A stretch of 64,000 nucleotides of DNA, from positions 135,848,106-135,912,105 of the forward strand of contig CM060698.1 of NCBI GenBank assembly GCA_030686995.1, written 5' to 3'. The notes beneath the pieces were generated by a model. The model saw only the letters and a list, made by a program, of their open reading frames with translations. It did not search any database and had not been told where the DNA came from. This DNA comes from Artemisia argyi. Its lineage: Eukaryota > Streptophyta > Magnoliopsida > Asterales > Asteraceae. Of the stretch, positions 11,255 through 20,699 are shown piece after piece. The number at the start of each line of letters is the position of its first letter. Positions within the stretch are counted from its first letter, which is position 1. Position numbers and translations under genes: made by a program.

Positions 11255-11890
11255 ATACATATGAATTAATTTCCATCCTTAATCTTTATTAGATCTAATG
11301 GATGAAATTAATCCCAACAATTTAAAAAACCTACTTTTATCTTATTTTTTTTTTCAAATATTAATATCTTTCAAATCGTTAATCGTTAAGTGAAAAAAAA
11401 ATATACCGTTATAACGAGCATTTAATTATATTTTTATAGATAGACACTTCAATATACTTTCGACAAAATTATTTATTTTGTGGTTTTCACGTTTTTTACG
11501 TTTTTTTTTCGTTACTGAAATTTGCATGAAAAAATCATATGTCTATATGTCATATGTGATTAACACTAATATCACATGTGATATTATATATCGTATGTGA
11601 TTTAACACTAATGTCATATGTGATTTTTCATGCAAATTTCAATAAGAAAAAGATGAAAAAAAGAGAAAAAAACTTGAAAAAAATGATTTTTTTTGTCGAA
11701 AGTATATCAAAGTACTCGTCTATAGAAAGATAATTAAATGCTTGTCGCGATGGTGTAATTTTTTTCGCTTTATGATTAACGGTTTAAGAGATATTTAAAT
11801 TATAAAAAATATGTGAAATATTAGAATGCTTTTAATCCCAACCATTGATTTCATTTTAAATGGATGGTAGGGATGAGTCCCTTGGAATGT
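11255..11890. mobile_element. Foldback MITE of about 630 bp
   Basis: The two halves are inverted copies across nearly the whole length. Left phrases such as TCGTTAATCGTTAAG, GAGCATTTAATTA and ACTTTCGACAAAA return as complements on the right. The centre is a run of ATCATATGTGATT-type palindromes (about 11540-11625). The outer parts contain the phrase 'TTTAATCCCAACCATTG' and its partner. A short CACGTTTTTTACG stretch links it to the larger foldback elements at 16.4 and 23.2 kb. No ORF. Confidence 0.65.
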
Positions 11891-11920
11891 AAGATATATA
11901 AAATAACTCTACTCAAAAAC

Positions 11921-12048
11921 ATATTGTAACATATTACTATAATATTTTTTTTTTGAAAAATAACATATTATTATAATATTCAAAAACATATTGTAACATA
12001 TTACTATAATATTTTTGTTGGAAAATAACATATTATTATAATATTCGA
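11921..12048. repeat. Two tandem copies of a 63-65 bp AT-rich unit
   Basis: CAAAAACATATTGTAACATA followed by TTACTATAATATTTTT occurs at about 11927 and again at about 11983. It lies just upstream of the organ-specific gene promoter. Confidence 0.7.
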
Positions 12049-12086
12049 TGATGTACACATCAATTTCATTTTATACAAGTACCTCC

Positions 12087-12096
12087 CCTCTATAAA
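12087..12096 (+). promoter_or_regulatory. TATA box of the organ-specific protein gene
   Basis: TATAAATACT lies about 60 bases upstream of the ATG at 12153, a normal plant spacing with a short 5' leader. Confidence 0.65.
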
Positions 12097-12152
12097 TACT
12101 CGATAAATCAATTGTCTATTCATCCAATCTAAACCTTGAACAACATAAACCC

Positions 12153-12501
12153 ATGAGATCTATTTCAGTTTTCTTGTTTCTATTTTGCATAGTTCTGGTT
12201 CGTATTCATCTTCAATCATGTTCACGCACAGATTAATGTGCTTGTATTCAAATTTCTTGAATTAATCTTACTTTTCGAGATTGTTTTTTCTTTTGTTAAT
12301 TAGGTAGCAAGCCTCAATGATGCCAGACTCGGACCCGAGGAATATTGTAGAAGTATAATGAAAGATGACCCAATGCCGAAGGCGATTACAGATTTTTTAA
12401 GTCAACATTCGTCCAACAAAGAACGATTTACAAGAAATTTTGATGCAAAGCCTAATCTCATGAATTATAGTGATGGTCAAGCACCTCCTAAGATGAAATA
12501 A
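12153..12501 (+). CDS. Organ-specific protein (S2/P4 type), two exons
   Basis: Proposed structure: exon 1 at 12153-12197 (15 codons), intron 12198-12303 (GT...AG), exon 2 at 12304-12501. Splicing joins a hydrophobic N-terminal stretch across the intron into a secretion signal of about 22 residues, with likely cleavage before RLGPEEYC. The mature part carries the family core: the P-x-EYC-x-S-x-MKDDPMPKAI segment and then ERFTRNFDAKPNLMNY. These correspond to the DPGEYW, MKDEPMP and FDTKPN blocks of plant organ-specific proteins. Trp in the EYW block is Cys here. The protein is about 80 aa, short for the family because the C-terminal repeats are absent. A TATA box lies upstream and an AATAAA about 45 bases past the stop. 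The molecular function of this family is unknown. Without the intron, exon 1 would run into a stop at about 12233. Confidence 0.8.
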
Positions 12502-12544
12502 TGTTTTTTAAACTTCATTGTGTCATATTCCTGTCATAAATACA

Positions 12545-12552
12545 AATAAAGT
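12545..12552 (+). terminator. Possible polyadenylation signal of the organ-specific gene
   Basis: AATAAAG occurs about 45 bases after the stop codon at 12501, in an AT-rich context typical of plant 3' ends. Confidence 0.5.
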
Positions 12553-12960
12553 TTGGATTAAGTGTTTCTTCCAATGATTAATATGCAAAGATTAAAATTC
12601 TATATTAGTCATACTAGTCAATTATCGTAAACATTTTTATTAGATACTTTTTATCTATTATGAAAGTTATCAGACAAAAGCATATATTGAAGGTTCATTG
12701 GTATAAGCCATAGATACATGTACACGAAATATAAATGTGTTGATTGTACTTTCGATAGTTGTTTTTCGTTTCTTCTAAAATGAATCTTGCACTTTCAGTT
12801 AGGCTAAACACACTAGAGGGTCAATCCCCCTCATTTTATCTGCCACGTTAGCTTTCTCTCTCCGGCGAGTTACAGGCGATTGGTTGCCAAAGTGTTCCAT
12901 TTTGATACGTGTACATTTTTTAAGTTGTAGAAGAGTAATGTACTTTTCAAAGTGTCATGT

Positions 12961-15304
12961 TGTAACAACCCGCATTTTTGGGACATTTCTCCTATTCACT
13001 ATTCATCAGTTACTATTCATCGATTACTATTCATCATTTTACTATTCATCATTTTCGGAGTCAGTTTGTGATTCCGAGAAACGTTCAAAAATTTTACTAT
13101 TCATGTGACACTATTCATGATTGCCGTTCATTCCATCGTAAACTGAGTTTACGGGTATTCAATTCGCGTAACCAGTTAGGTTTAGCTGTGAATTCATACA
13201 TCATTCATTTATGACACATCATATAGACTGGAGTAGTCTACATATCATCAGTAACATTATCGGCACTTTAGATAATGCACGGATACGCATTATTTCAATT
13301 TACGTATGCTTAATTTGTAATTAACGTTACCACTCAGTTTTACTACTAACGTATACCCAATACTCCCGACTATGATCCTAACATATTTTCAGACTCATTA
13401 TAATAATATAAAAAAAAATTATATTATTAATTTACCCGGTGTTTTCGATCAATTACTATATTTCACGGTCGGAGCTTATAACTCTGTCGGTTTGTGAAAT
13501 TTCAACACGATAATTATTCTAACACCCGATTCTTACAAGGAATAATATTTTACAACTTTTACAACTTCGTCGTATTTTATATCACCTCGGTAACATTTAT
13601 TTTTAGTTAACTCGGTACCCGATAACACCCAAAGTGTACACAAAATACATAAGCTCATCCAACAACTAGACACATTCATTAATTTAGCCACCAACAAGCC
13701 TTCCTTGTTTCCCTCCTTTTTGGTGTGCCGCCCCCCCCCCCCCCCCCCTAGTACCCTTGGACCAAGACTTGGACTATATTAATTACAATTGACCAAGACA
13801 TTATATATATACATAAAACTAGTTTTCATTTCTCATTGGATAAACACAACAAACTAGAAACTCTCTCATCTTTTTCTTCTCTCTAAAATTTCGGCCAAGA
13901 ACTAAACCAAGCAAGAAATCACTAACTTTTCAAGATCCAAGTGTTTATCAAGTCCTAATCAAGATCTAGTTGGGGTTTTGTGGTAAAAACCCTAAGTTAT
14001 TATACATTTTCTCCTCAAATCACTCCAATATTTCAAGTTGCGATTAGAGATCGTGCCTCATTTCAGTGTATCCATTTTTGTCATCATAGCTATCACACCA
14101 GGTGAGTTCATACCCCCTACTTTTACCTGTTTTTATAACTGTTTTAGGGGAGAATACATGCTCGTTTTTTACTAAACTCAATGCTTGAATGCGCAATTGT
14201 TTACTTAAACACTACTGTTTTCTTTGAAGGCTTGATTGATTATTTAAACGCACCTATGTGTATATCGGTTGCATACTTGATTATTTTCCTCACATACACA
14301 AATGCTTTATAAACATGCAACACACTTTATGAACTCTTGCTTTTATGCAACACACTTTATGAACTATTGCTATTATGCAACACACTTTATGAACTCTTGC
14401 TTTTATGCAACACACTTTATGAACTCTTGCTTTTATGCAACACACTTTATGAACTCTTGCTTTTATGCAAACACTTTTATGGACCATACTGAAACTTATG
14501 TTTTATCTAAAGTATTACGCGGATTAGCCTAAGCCCTTGAATCCCACTATGCCCAAACTCATGAACCGTCAATTCCTACTGGGAAGCGCGAATGTTATAA
14601 ATAGATCTATTGGTGGTGACTCCCCCGTTTGGTTTGACCGGATAGGCAAACGCGAGCGTATAACATGTCGAATTACAAGTGTAACGGGATAAACACTTGC
14701 CGGGCCTTCATGTTTAACATGCTTCTAGAGCATGCACACTGTTATAGCTTCGGTTGCATGAACTTAGCGCTAGCGTAATAGACTATTTTTCTATGTGATA
14801 TTATATTTGTTGTAATGATCACACACTCTACTCATGGTCCACAATCCTGATTTTACTGTAAGGTAAACTTTATTTATTTATTTATTTTTATTTATTTATT
14901 TATTTATTTTTTTATGACATTGTGAGCCACACAATGGTCACAAAACTCTCTATTGAACTCACAACACTTTTGTTCTAATACAAACTTATGAACTCACCAG
15001 CCTCGTGTTGACACTTTTTAGCATGTATTTTCAGGTATTAAGCAATGGTACGCTACTGGAGGTTTTGGCAGGGCATGGCATGGTCATAGAAGACTCTGAT
15101 TATCCATTTGGGGACCGTTTAAAAGAATTTCAAAGGCCTACTTCCGCACTACTACTAAAAATGTAAATTCAACATTTTTGATTAAGCTATTTTATTCTAA
15201 ATGATTCAAGTGAAAACCATTTTTGAACCTGTGTTGTAATACCAATTGAGTTACACCCCAGCTACACGTATGCTTCCGCTGGACCCGATTTTGGGTGTGT
15301 GACA
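12961..15304. repeat. Solo LTR of 2344 bp with perfect 5-bp TSD
   Basis: It starts TGTAACAACCC and ends GGGTGTGTGACA, with imperfect inverted termini. The host bases CATGT occur immediately before (12956-12960) and after (15305-15309). No primer binding site, polypurine tract or coding sequence lies inside, so this is a solo LTR left by LTR-LTR recombination. It holds a run of C at about 13731-13748, a 30-bp minisatellite (14315-14480) and T/A-rich simple sequence around 14871-14910. The termini suggest a gypsy family related to the other TGTAAC elements here. Orientation is not determined. Confidence 0.85.
14315..14480. repeat. 30-bp minisatellite, five copies plus a partial
   Basis: The unit beginning ATGCAACACACTTTATGAAC repeats exactly every 30 bases from 14315, 14345, 14375, 14405 and 14435, with a partial sixth copy. 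The second copy has two changes. Since 30 is a multiple of 3, frames stay open on both strands by chance; this is not a gene. Confidence 0.95.
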
Positions 15305-15560
15305 CATGTTATGGTACATGTACTTTTTTTAAGTTGTAGAATAGCAATGTACTTTCCATAAGTGTTCCAATTTGGTACGTTATCGCACGTACTAAACTGA
15401 AACACTTATGGAAAGTACATTTTTATTCTACAACTTAAAAAAATTACTCATTCCAAATCGGAACACTTATGAAAGTAAATTGCTATTCTATAGCTTAAAA
15501 AATGTACACGTACAAAAATGGGTCACTTTGAACAGTACATTGCTATTTTACGACTTAATC

Positions 15561-15739
15561 TCAATATTTTAATACTTAATTATAATTTCAAAAACTAACT
15601 TCTTCACTCCCACTTACTCTAACCATATATACATAAAATAATTACACACACAAATTAATACTATTATACACAATCACCGCTACTCGCGAATAATCGTGCA
15701 GCCAAATAAAAAGATTGAACAACAACAATAAGGGATAGC
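15561..15739. other. AT-rich sequence without a recognisable feature
   Basis: There is no ORF of note and no repeat that I recognise in this stretch. Confidence 0.4.
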
Positions 15740-16040
15740 CATGGCAAAAAAGAACCAATGACATTTTAATGCTCTTTCTTCTTTGATTGTTCAAATGCCC
15801 ATTATGCCAAAGATTTTTAATTTACCAAAGCATCTTCAAAGCACCACACTTGCACACGTAATATCATCTCTCACATAAGCACAAGAATACATAAAAGACA
15901 TTTTATAATCTACTAAAGCATTTAATAGTGGTAATATAGTAGTAATATAATGCATTAAAAATAGTAGTAATATAAAGCATATAATAAAACTAACTTCTTT
16001 TATTAGTCGCGTTAAAATACAAGAATTGTATAAACTACTA
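15740..16040 (-). pseudogene. Duplicated upstream region of a BURP gene, coding part lost
   Basis: This segment resembles the region upstream of the BURP gene (about 32870-33030). Shared phrases in the same order include ACACGTAATATCAT followed by TCTCACAT, AAGCATTTAATA and ACTAACTTCT. The corresponding coding part would lie to the left on the minus strand, but that position is occupied by the palindromic MITE and no BURP sequence is visible. It is best read as the remnant of a duplicated BURP locus, or less likely a shared dispersed repeat. Confidence 0.4.
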
Positions 16041-16439
16041 AAGAGTTGGTAGGGATGAATGCTAGGTATTCTATCTGTTTTAACTGGTATTCTATCAGTT
16101 TTAACTCTATCTTTGACTTTTTTTTAGTGTTTTCTCTCTACGTGAAAAGCTAAATAAAAAACGTTGTAATCTACTAAGGGTTGGTAGGGAAACTATAGGA
16201 TTTACGGACTCGACATAACCTTTTCCTAAAACCGAATATCAATTCTCAAACGATGCTTATTTCTATTTTGCGAATCGAAGAGATCTTTGAATCAAACTCA
16301 TAATCTCTCACCAAAGTTCTCTAACTTTTCAGCCCCGCAAAAATGTTTACATTAACAGGATTACCACAAAGCTAACGTGAAAACTTCGGCTTGTAAAATG
16401 TAGAGTTGAGTTATTTTGGAGACAAAGTTTTTGTTGCAT
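16041..16439. other. Intergenic stretch, nothing recognised
   Basis: Contains a short direct repeat (TATTCTATCTGTTTTAACT / TATTCTATCAGTTTTAACT at about 16068 and 16087) and two GGGTTGGTAGGGA-like phrases. No gene is visible. Confidence 0.4.
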
Positions 16440-16524
16440 ACTAAGGGACAAATCCCCACCATTCATCAAGTTTGATCTAATGGTGGGGATTAACCAAAGA
16501 TTAACATGGAAATCTAAGTCTATG

Positions 16525-16558
<34 letters not shown>

Positions 16559-18165
16559 CCCTTTGTCTTTTTGTCTTTCATATTTATTAATTTTTTTAAT
16601 TCACGGTTTTTTTTATTAATTCACGTTTTTTTTCTTTTATTTATTTATTTATTTTTCATACGTTTTCATACATATTCGTCTGTCTTCATTGGTTTTCGTT
16701 CGTTTTCTTATGTTTTCATCCGTTTTATATGTTTTCGTACGTTTTTATACGTTTTCATCTGTTTTCGTCCGTTTTCATACGTTTTCGTCCGTTTTCATAT
16801 GTTTTCGTCCGTTTTTATACGCTTTGTCCATTTTTACATTTTTGTTTGTTTTTATATGTTTTCGTCCGTTTTTATACGTTTTCAACTGTTTTTGTTCATT
16901 TTCATAAGTTTTCGTCAGTTTTATATGCTCTTGTCCGTTTTTATACGTTTTTCTCTGTTTTTATACGTTTCCATCCGTTTTCATACGTTTTCATCTGTTT
17001 TCATACGTTTTTATCCGTTTTAATACATATTTGTCCGTTTTCAGACGTTTTCGTCCATTTTCCTACATATTCATCCATTTTCGTCTATTTTCATACTCTT
17101 CGTCCGTTTTTAAATGTTTTCGACCATTTTCAGACGTTTTCATACGTTTCATAATATCACAAGTGATATTCTGAATATCACAAGCGATTTTCAACTAATG
17201 TTTTGTAACATGAAAATCAGTTGTGATATTCATAAAATCACAATTGATATTCTGAATATCTCGAAAGTGATTTTCAACTAATGTTTTGTAACATGAAAAT
17301 CGAAAGAGATATTAAGAAAATCACAAGTGATATTAAGAATATCACAAGTGGTTTTCACATTTTTTTAAACTCTCATTTTTTCACCTTCTTACGTTTTTGT
17401 TCGTATTCATACGTTTTCATTCATTTTCATACGTTTTCGTCTGTTTTCATATGTTTCTGAATATCACAATTGATATTCTTATATCACAAGTGATATTTTG
17501 AATATCACAGAAAATCACTTGTGATTTTAAGAATATCAATTGTGGTATTCAGAAACGTATGAAAACAGATGAAGACATAAGAAAACGAACGAATAAATAT
17601 GAAAGTGTAAAAACACGTATGAAAATGGACGAAAACGTATAAAAAATGGACGAAAATCTATAAAAACTGCCGAAAACGTATAAAAACGTATGAAAACGAA
17701 CGAAAATGTCTAAAAACGGACAAAAATATATAAAAATAGACGAATACGTATATGAACGTAAGAAAACAGACAGAGACGAATGAAAACGTATAAAAACGGA
17801 CGAAAACGTTTGAAAATGGACGAAAACATATAAAAACAGATCAAAACGTAAAAAAGGAACGAAAACGTATGAAAACAGAAAAAAAACGTCTGAAAACGTA
17901 TAAAAACTGCCAAAAACAGATGAAAATGTCTGAAAACGGGCAAAAATGTATAAAAGTGAACGAAAACGCATGAAACCGGACAAAAACATCTGAAAACGGA
18001 CGAAATCTTACAAAAACGGACGAAAACGTATAAAAATGGACGAAAACGTTTGAAAATAGATGAAACTTCTAAAAATGGACGAAAACTTACAATGATGGAC
18101 GAAAATGTAAGAAAACGGACAAAAACGGACGAAAAGTTTGGAAAACGGACGAAAACGTAATAAAG

Positions 18166-18168
<3 letters not shown>
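16440..18168. mobile_element. Foldback element with inverted arrays of a ~20-bp repeat
   Basis: The left arm (about 16640-17150) is an array of degenerate TTTTCATACGTTTTCGTCCG units. The right arm (about 17550-18165) is the same array inverted. The centre (about 17150-17550) is built of ATATCACAAGTGATAT palindromes. The left flank has a palindromic AATCCCCACCATT...AATGGTGGGGATT terminus like that of the MITE at 11255-11890, plus a poly-T run at 16528-16558. The matching right terminus is missing where the right arm meets TA repeats. Open frames of up to 150 codons (16571-17154, 17549-17989) are low-complexity products of the array and not genes. Confidence 0.75.

Positions 18169-18246
<78 letters not shown>
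18169..18246. repeat. (TA)n microsatellite
   Basis: Uninterrupted TA tract between two foldback elements. Confidence 0.95.
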
Positions 18247-18249
<3 letters not shown>

Positions 18250-18902
18250 TATGGGTTAAAATAAAAAGGGTCTTATAATAAAAAGTGTAGGAAGGATTGT
18301 GAGGGCGATATGTGTCACCTCTATGCCACATCATATGACACATGTCACCCACCCCCTCACCCCCCCTCCCCGCAAAAAAAAATTTTTTTTTCCCTCCAAA
18401 AAAAAAAATTTTTTTTTTGGCAAAAATTTTTTTTTCCCCGCCAAAATTTTTTAGTGCATCACAATTATAAAGTTACTGCATCACAATTATAAAAGTTACA
18501 GCATCACAGTTTTAAATTTTAGTGCATTAAGGTTATAAGTTACTGCAACATAGTTGATGCACTAAACTATTAACTATGATGCAGTAACTTATAATAAAGA
18601 TGCACCAAAACTTAAAAAAGAATCGTATTTTAATTGTGATGCAGTTACATACATATATGATGCAGAAAACTTATGATAATTCAGTTTCTTTATAACCATG
18701 ATGCAATAACTTTATAACCATGATGCAGTAACATTAAAACCATGAATGCAGTAACCGTGATGCAGTAAATTTATAACAGTGATGCGGGGGGGGGGGGGGG
18801 GGGGGTGACACGTGTCATATGATGTGGTAAGGGGGTGACACATGTCACTCCCACAATCCTTCCTACACTTTTTATTATAAGGCCCTTTTTAGAATAACCC
18901 TA

Positions 18903-18904
<2 letters not shown>
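18247..18904. mobile_element. TIR element of about 660 bp between two (TA)n tracts
   Basis: The terminal inverted repeats are about 100-110 bp. On the left are CTTATAATAAAAAGTGTAGG and AAGGATTGTG, then CACATCATATGACAC; the complement of the right end has the same phrases in the same order. The interior has many GATGCAGTAACTT-type repeats in both orientations, homopolymer A/T runs near 18376-18450 and a G run at about 18785-18806. No transposase. Both ends join TA repeats. Confidence 0.75.

Positions 18905-18987
<83 letters not shown>
18905..18987. repeat. (TA)n microsatellite
   Basis: TA tract between the TIR element and the Helitron 3' end at 18988. Confidence 0.95.
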
Positions 18988-18988
<1 letters not shown>

Positions 18989-20340
18989 TAGTTTTAGAAG
19001 CCAGCCCGATGGGCGGGCATGACTTGTAATTTTACATTTTAACTTAATCATCTACGGATAATAGTGATCTTTTATAGTTATTTGTTATGTATTTAGCCGA
19101 CGTGTGAACATGACTTGTATTTTTAATTTAATGTTGTACGGATATCAGTGATTTATTATAGTTATTTTTTATGTATTCGCCCAATGGGCAGCCATGACAT
19201 GTATTTTTACATTTTAAGACAATTATGTATGGATATCAATGATCTTTTATCGTTATTACATTTTAATGAATATTTACATTTTAATTTATTTGTTTTTGAA
19301 AGTAATATAAGATTTTATTTTAGTCATGTTGGTTGGATAGTATTATATCACAGAAATTAATATGTATATAAAATTTAATTATATTTATGATAGGATTATT
19401 TTTTATTATTATTTTGGTTGGTTTTGTTGAGTAAATTTAGATTGTATTTTTGTCATAATTAATAGTTAGCGTTATCGAGTTGTAAGCATGATTATTAGCC
19501 ACCGGGTAGGTAGTCTACACTTATGAATATTTTTGAAAAAAATAAGTTAATGAAAAATAAAAAGTTTTTATATTGAATGCATAAAAATGAAAATAAATTT
19601 ATTGAATATGAGAAAGTTTGCCAAATTACCCTAAATCAGATTAATTCGGAATCAGAAGTAAGGAATGCGCTCGTCATGACATATCGACTCAAAATTAATC
19701 TTAAGTATGCAAATTAAATTCATATTATATCCCTAAAGCTATTCGTAATCTATAAATTTTTGTAAAAGAACGTATGCCAATTTCATTATGAAACACAGGA
19801 GAACTTCCCTTCGTGAATTTGAAGTAAAATTGAGAGGGTACAAATACATATTTACTTCTAACACTGTCTCGCCACCTCGCTCATGTAGGCTCATCTAAGA
19901 ACAACAAACTTGGATTTATAAGCACCTCTTGCCGAATACTAACTCATTTTCTCTCCCCACTTGATATCGAATGCGCTCGTCATAACATATCTACTCAAAA
20001 TTAATCTTAAGTATGCAAATTAAATTCATATTATAATTCATAGTTTTCGAAGCCCGCCTAATGGGCGGGCATGACTTATGAGTATCGTTAAAATTTATAA
20101 GTTAACAAAAAATAAGATATAATTTTAACAAAAATTATATATGAAAGTTAAATAATGAATCATGCATGAGTATTCAAGGACTAAATTAAGTAACGGTTAA
20201 TGAACTACAAAAATTGTAAAATATTTATAAAGTGAATAAATAATAATAATAAAAATGAATGGTAATCCGATAAGAGGAAATAAAACTTATATCCGCCACT
20301 ACGTAGAGAACAAAAAGAGAAGATAGTCAACAACGCTTAT
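18988..20340 (-). mobile_element. Helitron (minus strand) with two 3' termini; 5' end uncertain
   Basis: On the minus strand a GCCCGCCCATCGGGCTGGC hairpin is followed by CTAG and host T (plus 18988-19018). A second terminus of the same family lies at 20041-20071 (hairpin GCCCGCC/GGCGGGC, then CTAT in place of CTAG). A segment of about 40 bases (AATCTTAAGTATGCAAATTA and neighbours) occurs at about 19692 and 19998, so the element contains a duplicated subterminal part. The 5' end may be near 20317, but this is not certain. No Rep/helicase. Confidence 0.55.
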
Positions 20341-20699
20341 CTACTATTGAAGATTCCTTTTACCCAATTACATTATTTAATTGCTTTTGCAATTCATATT
20401 GCATCGTTGCCATCAAAAGGCTTATTAACAACCCATAAACTATGAGCTCTCCTTACAACAGCTTGTGCCATCCATAATAGTTGTTGAAAATGTTTTTAAA
20501 ACAAACACTGGATCTTTGTTCAAAACCTATAACATAAGATACAACCACTAAAATCAGGGTACATTATTGTGTCATATTAATGAAAAACTATGATATGCAT
20601 GCTTTGTTACATCTAAAAACCACCAAACGCTTGTAGCCAATATGCAATTAATCAACCTAACGTACCAACACATATTAATTTAAGAGGGTGTTTGCCTAA
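20341..20699. other. AT-rich sequence, nothing recognised
   Basis: No ORF above 60 codons and no repeat that I recognise. Confidence 0.3.

Larger units (their letters stand above)
12885..15560. mobile_element. Palindromic MITE interrupted by a solo LTR
   Basis: The segments 12889-12960 and 15305-15560 contain repeated, alternately inverted copies of one ~60-bp unit: GTGTTCCAT..., then the TACATTTTTTAAGTTGTAGA phrase, then AGTAATGTACTTT. The unit recurs at about 15322, 15395, 15445 and 15500 in both orientations. The solo LTR at 12961-15304 with TSD CATGT splits the first unit, so this element is older. No ORF. Confidence 0.6.

Noticed and set aside
14315..14480. CRISPR-like regular repeat
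   Set aside because: Units are contiguous 30-bp tandem copies without unique spacers, in a plant LTR; it is a minisatellite.
16571..17989. Long Phe/Arg/Val-rich ORFs up to 150 codons
   Set aside because: They are translations of a degenerate ~20-bp DNA repeat, open in several frames and both arms; no protein family features.
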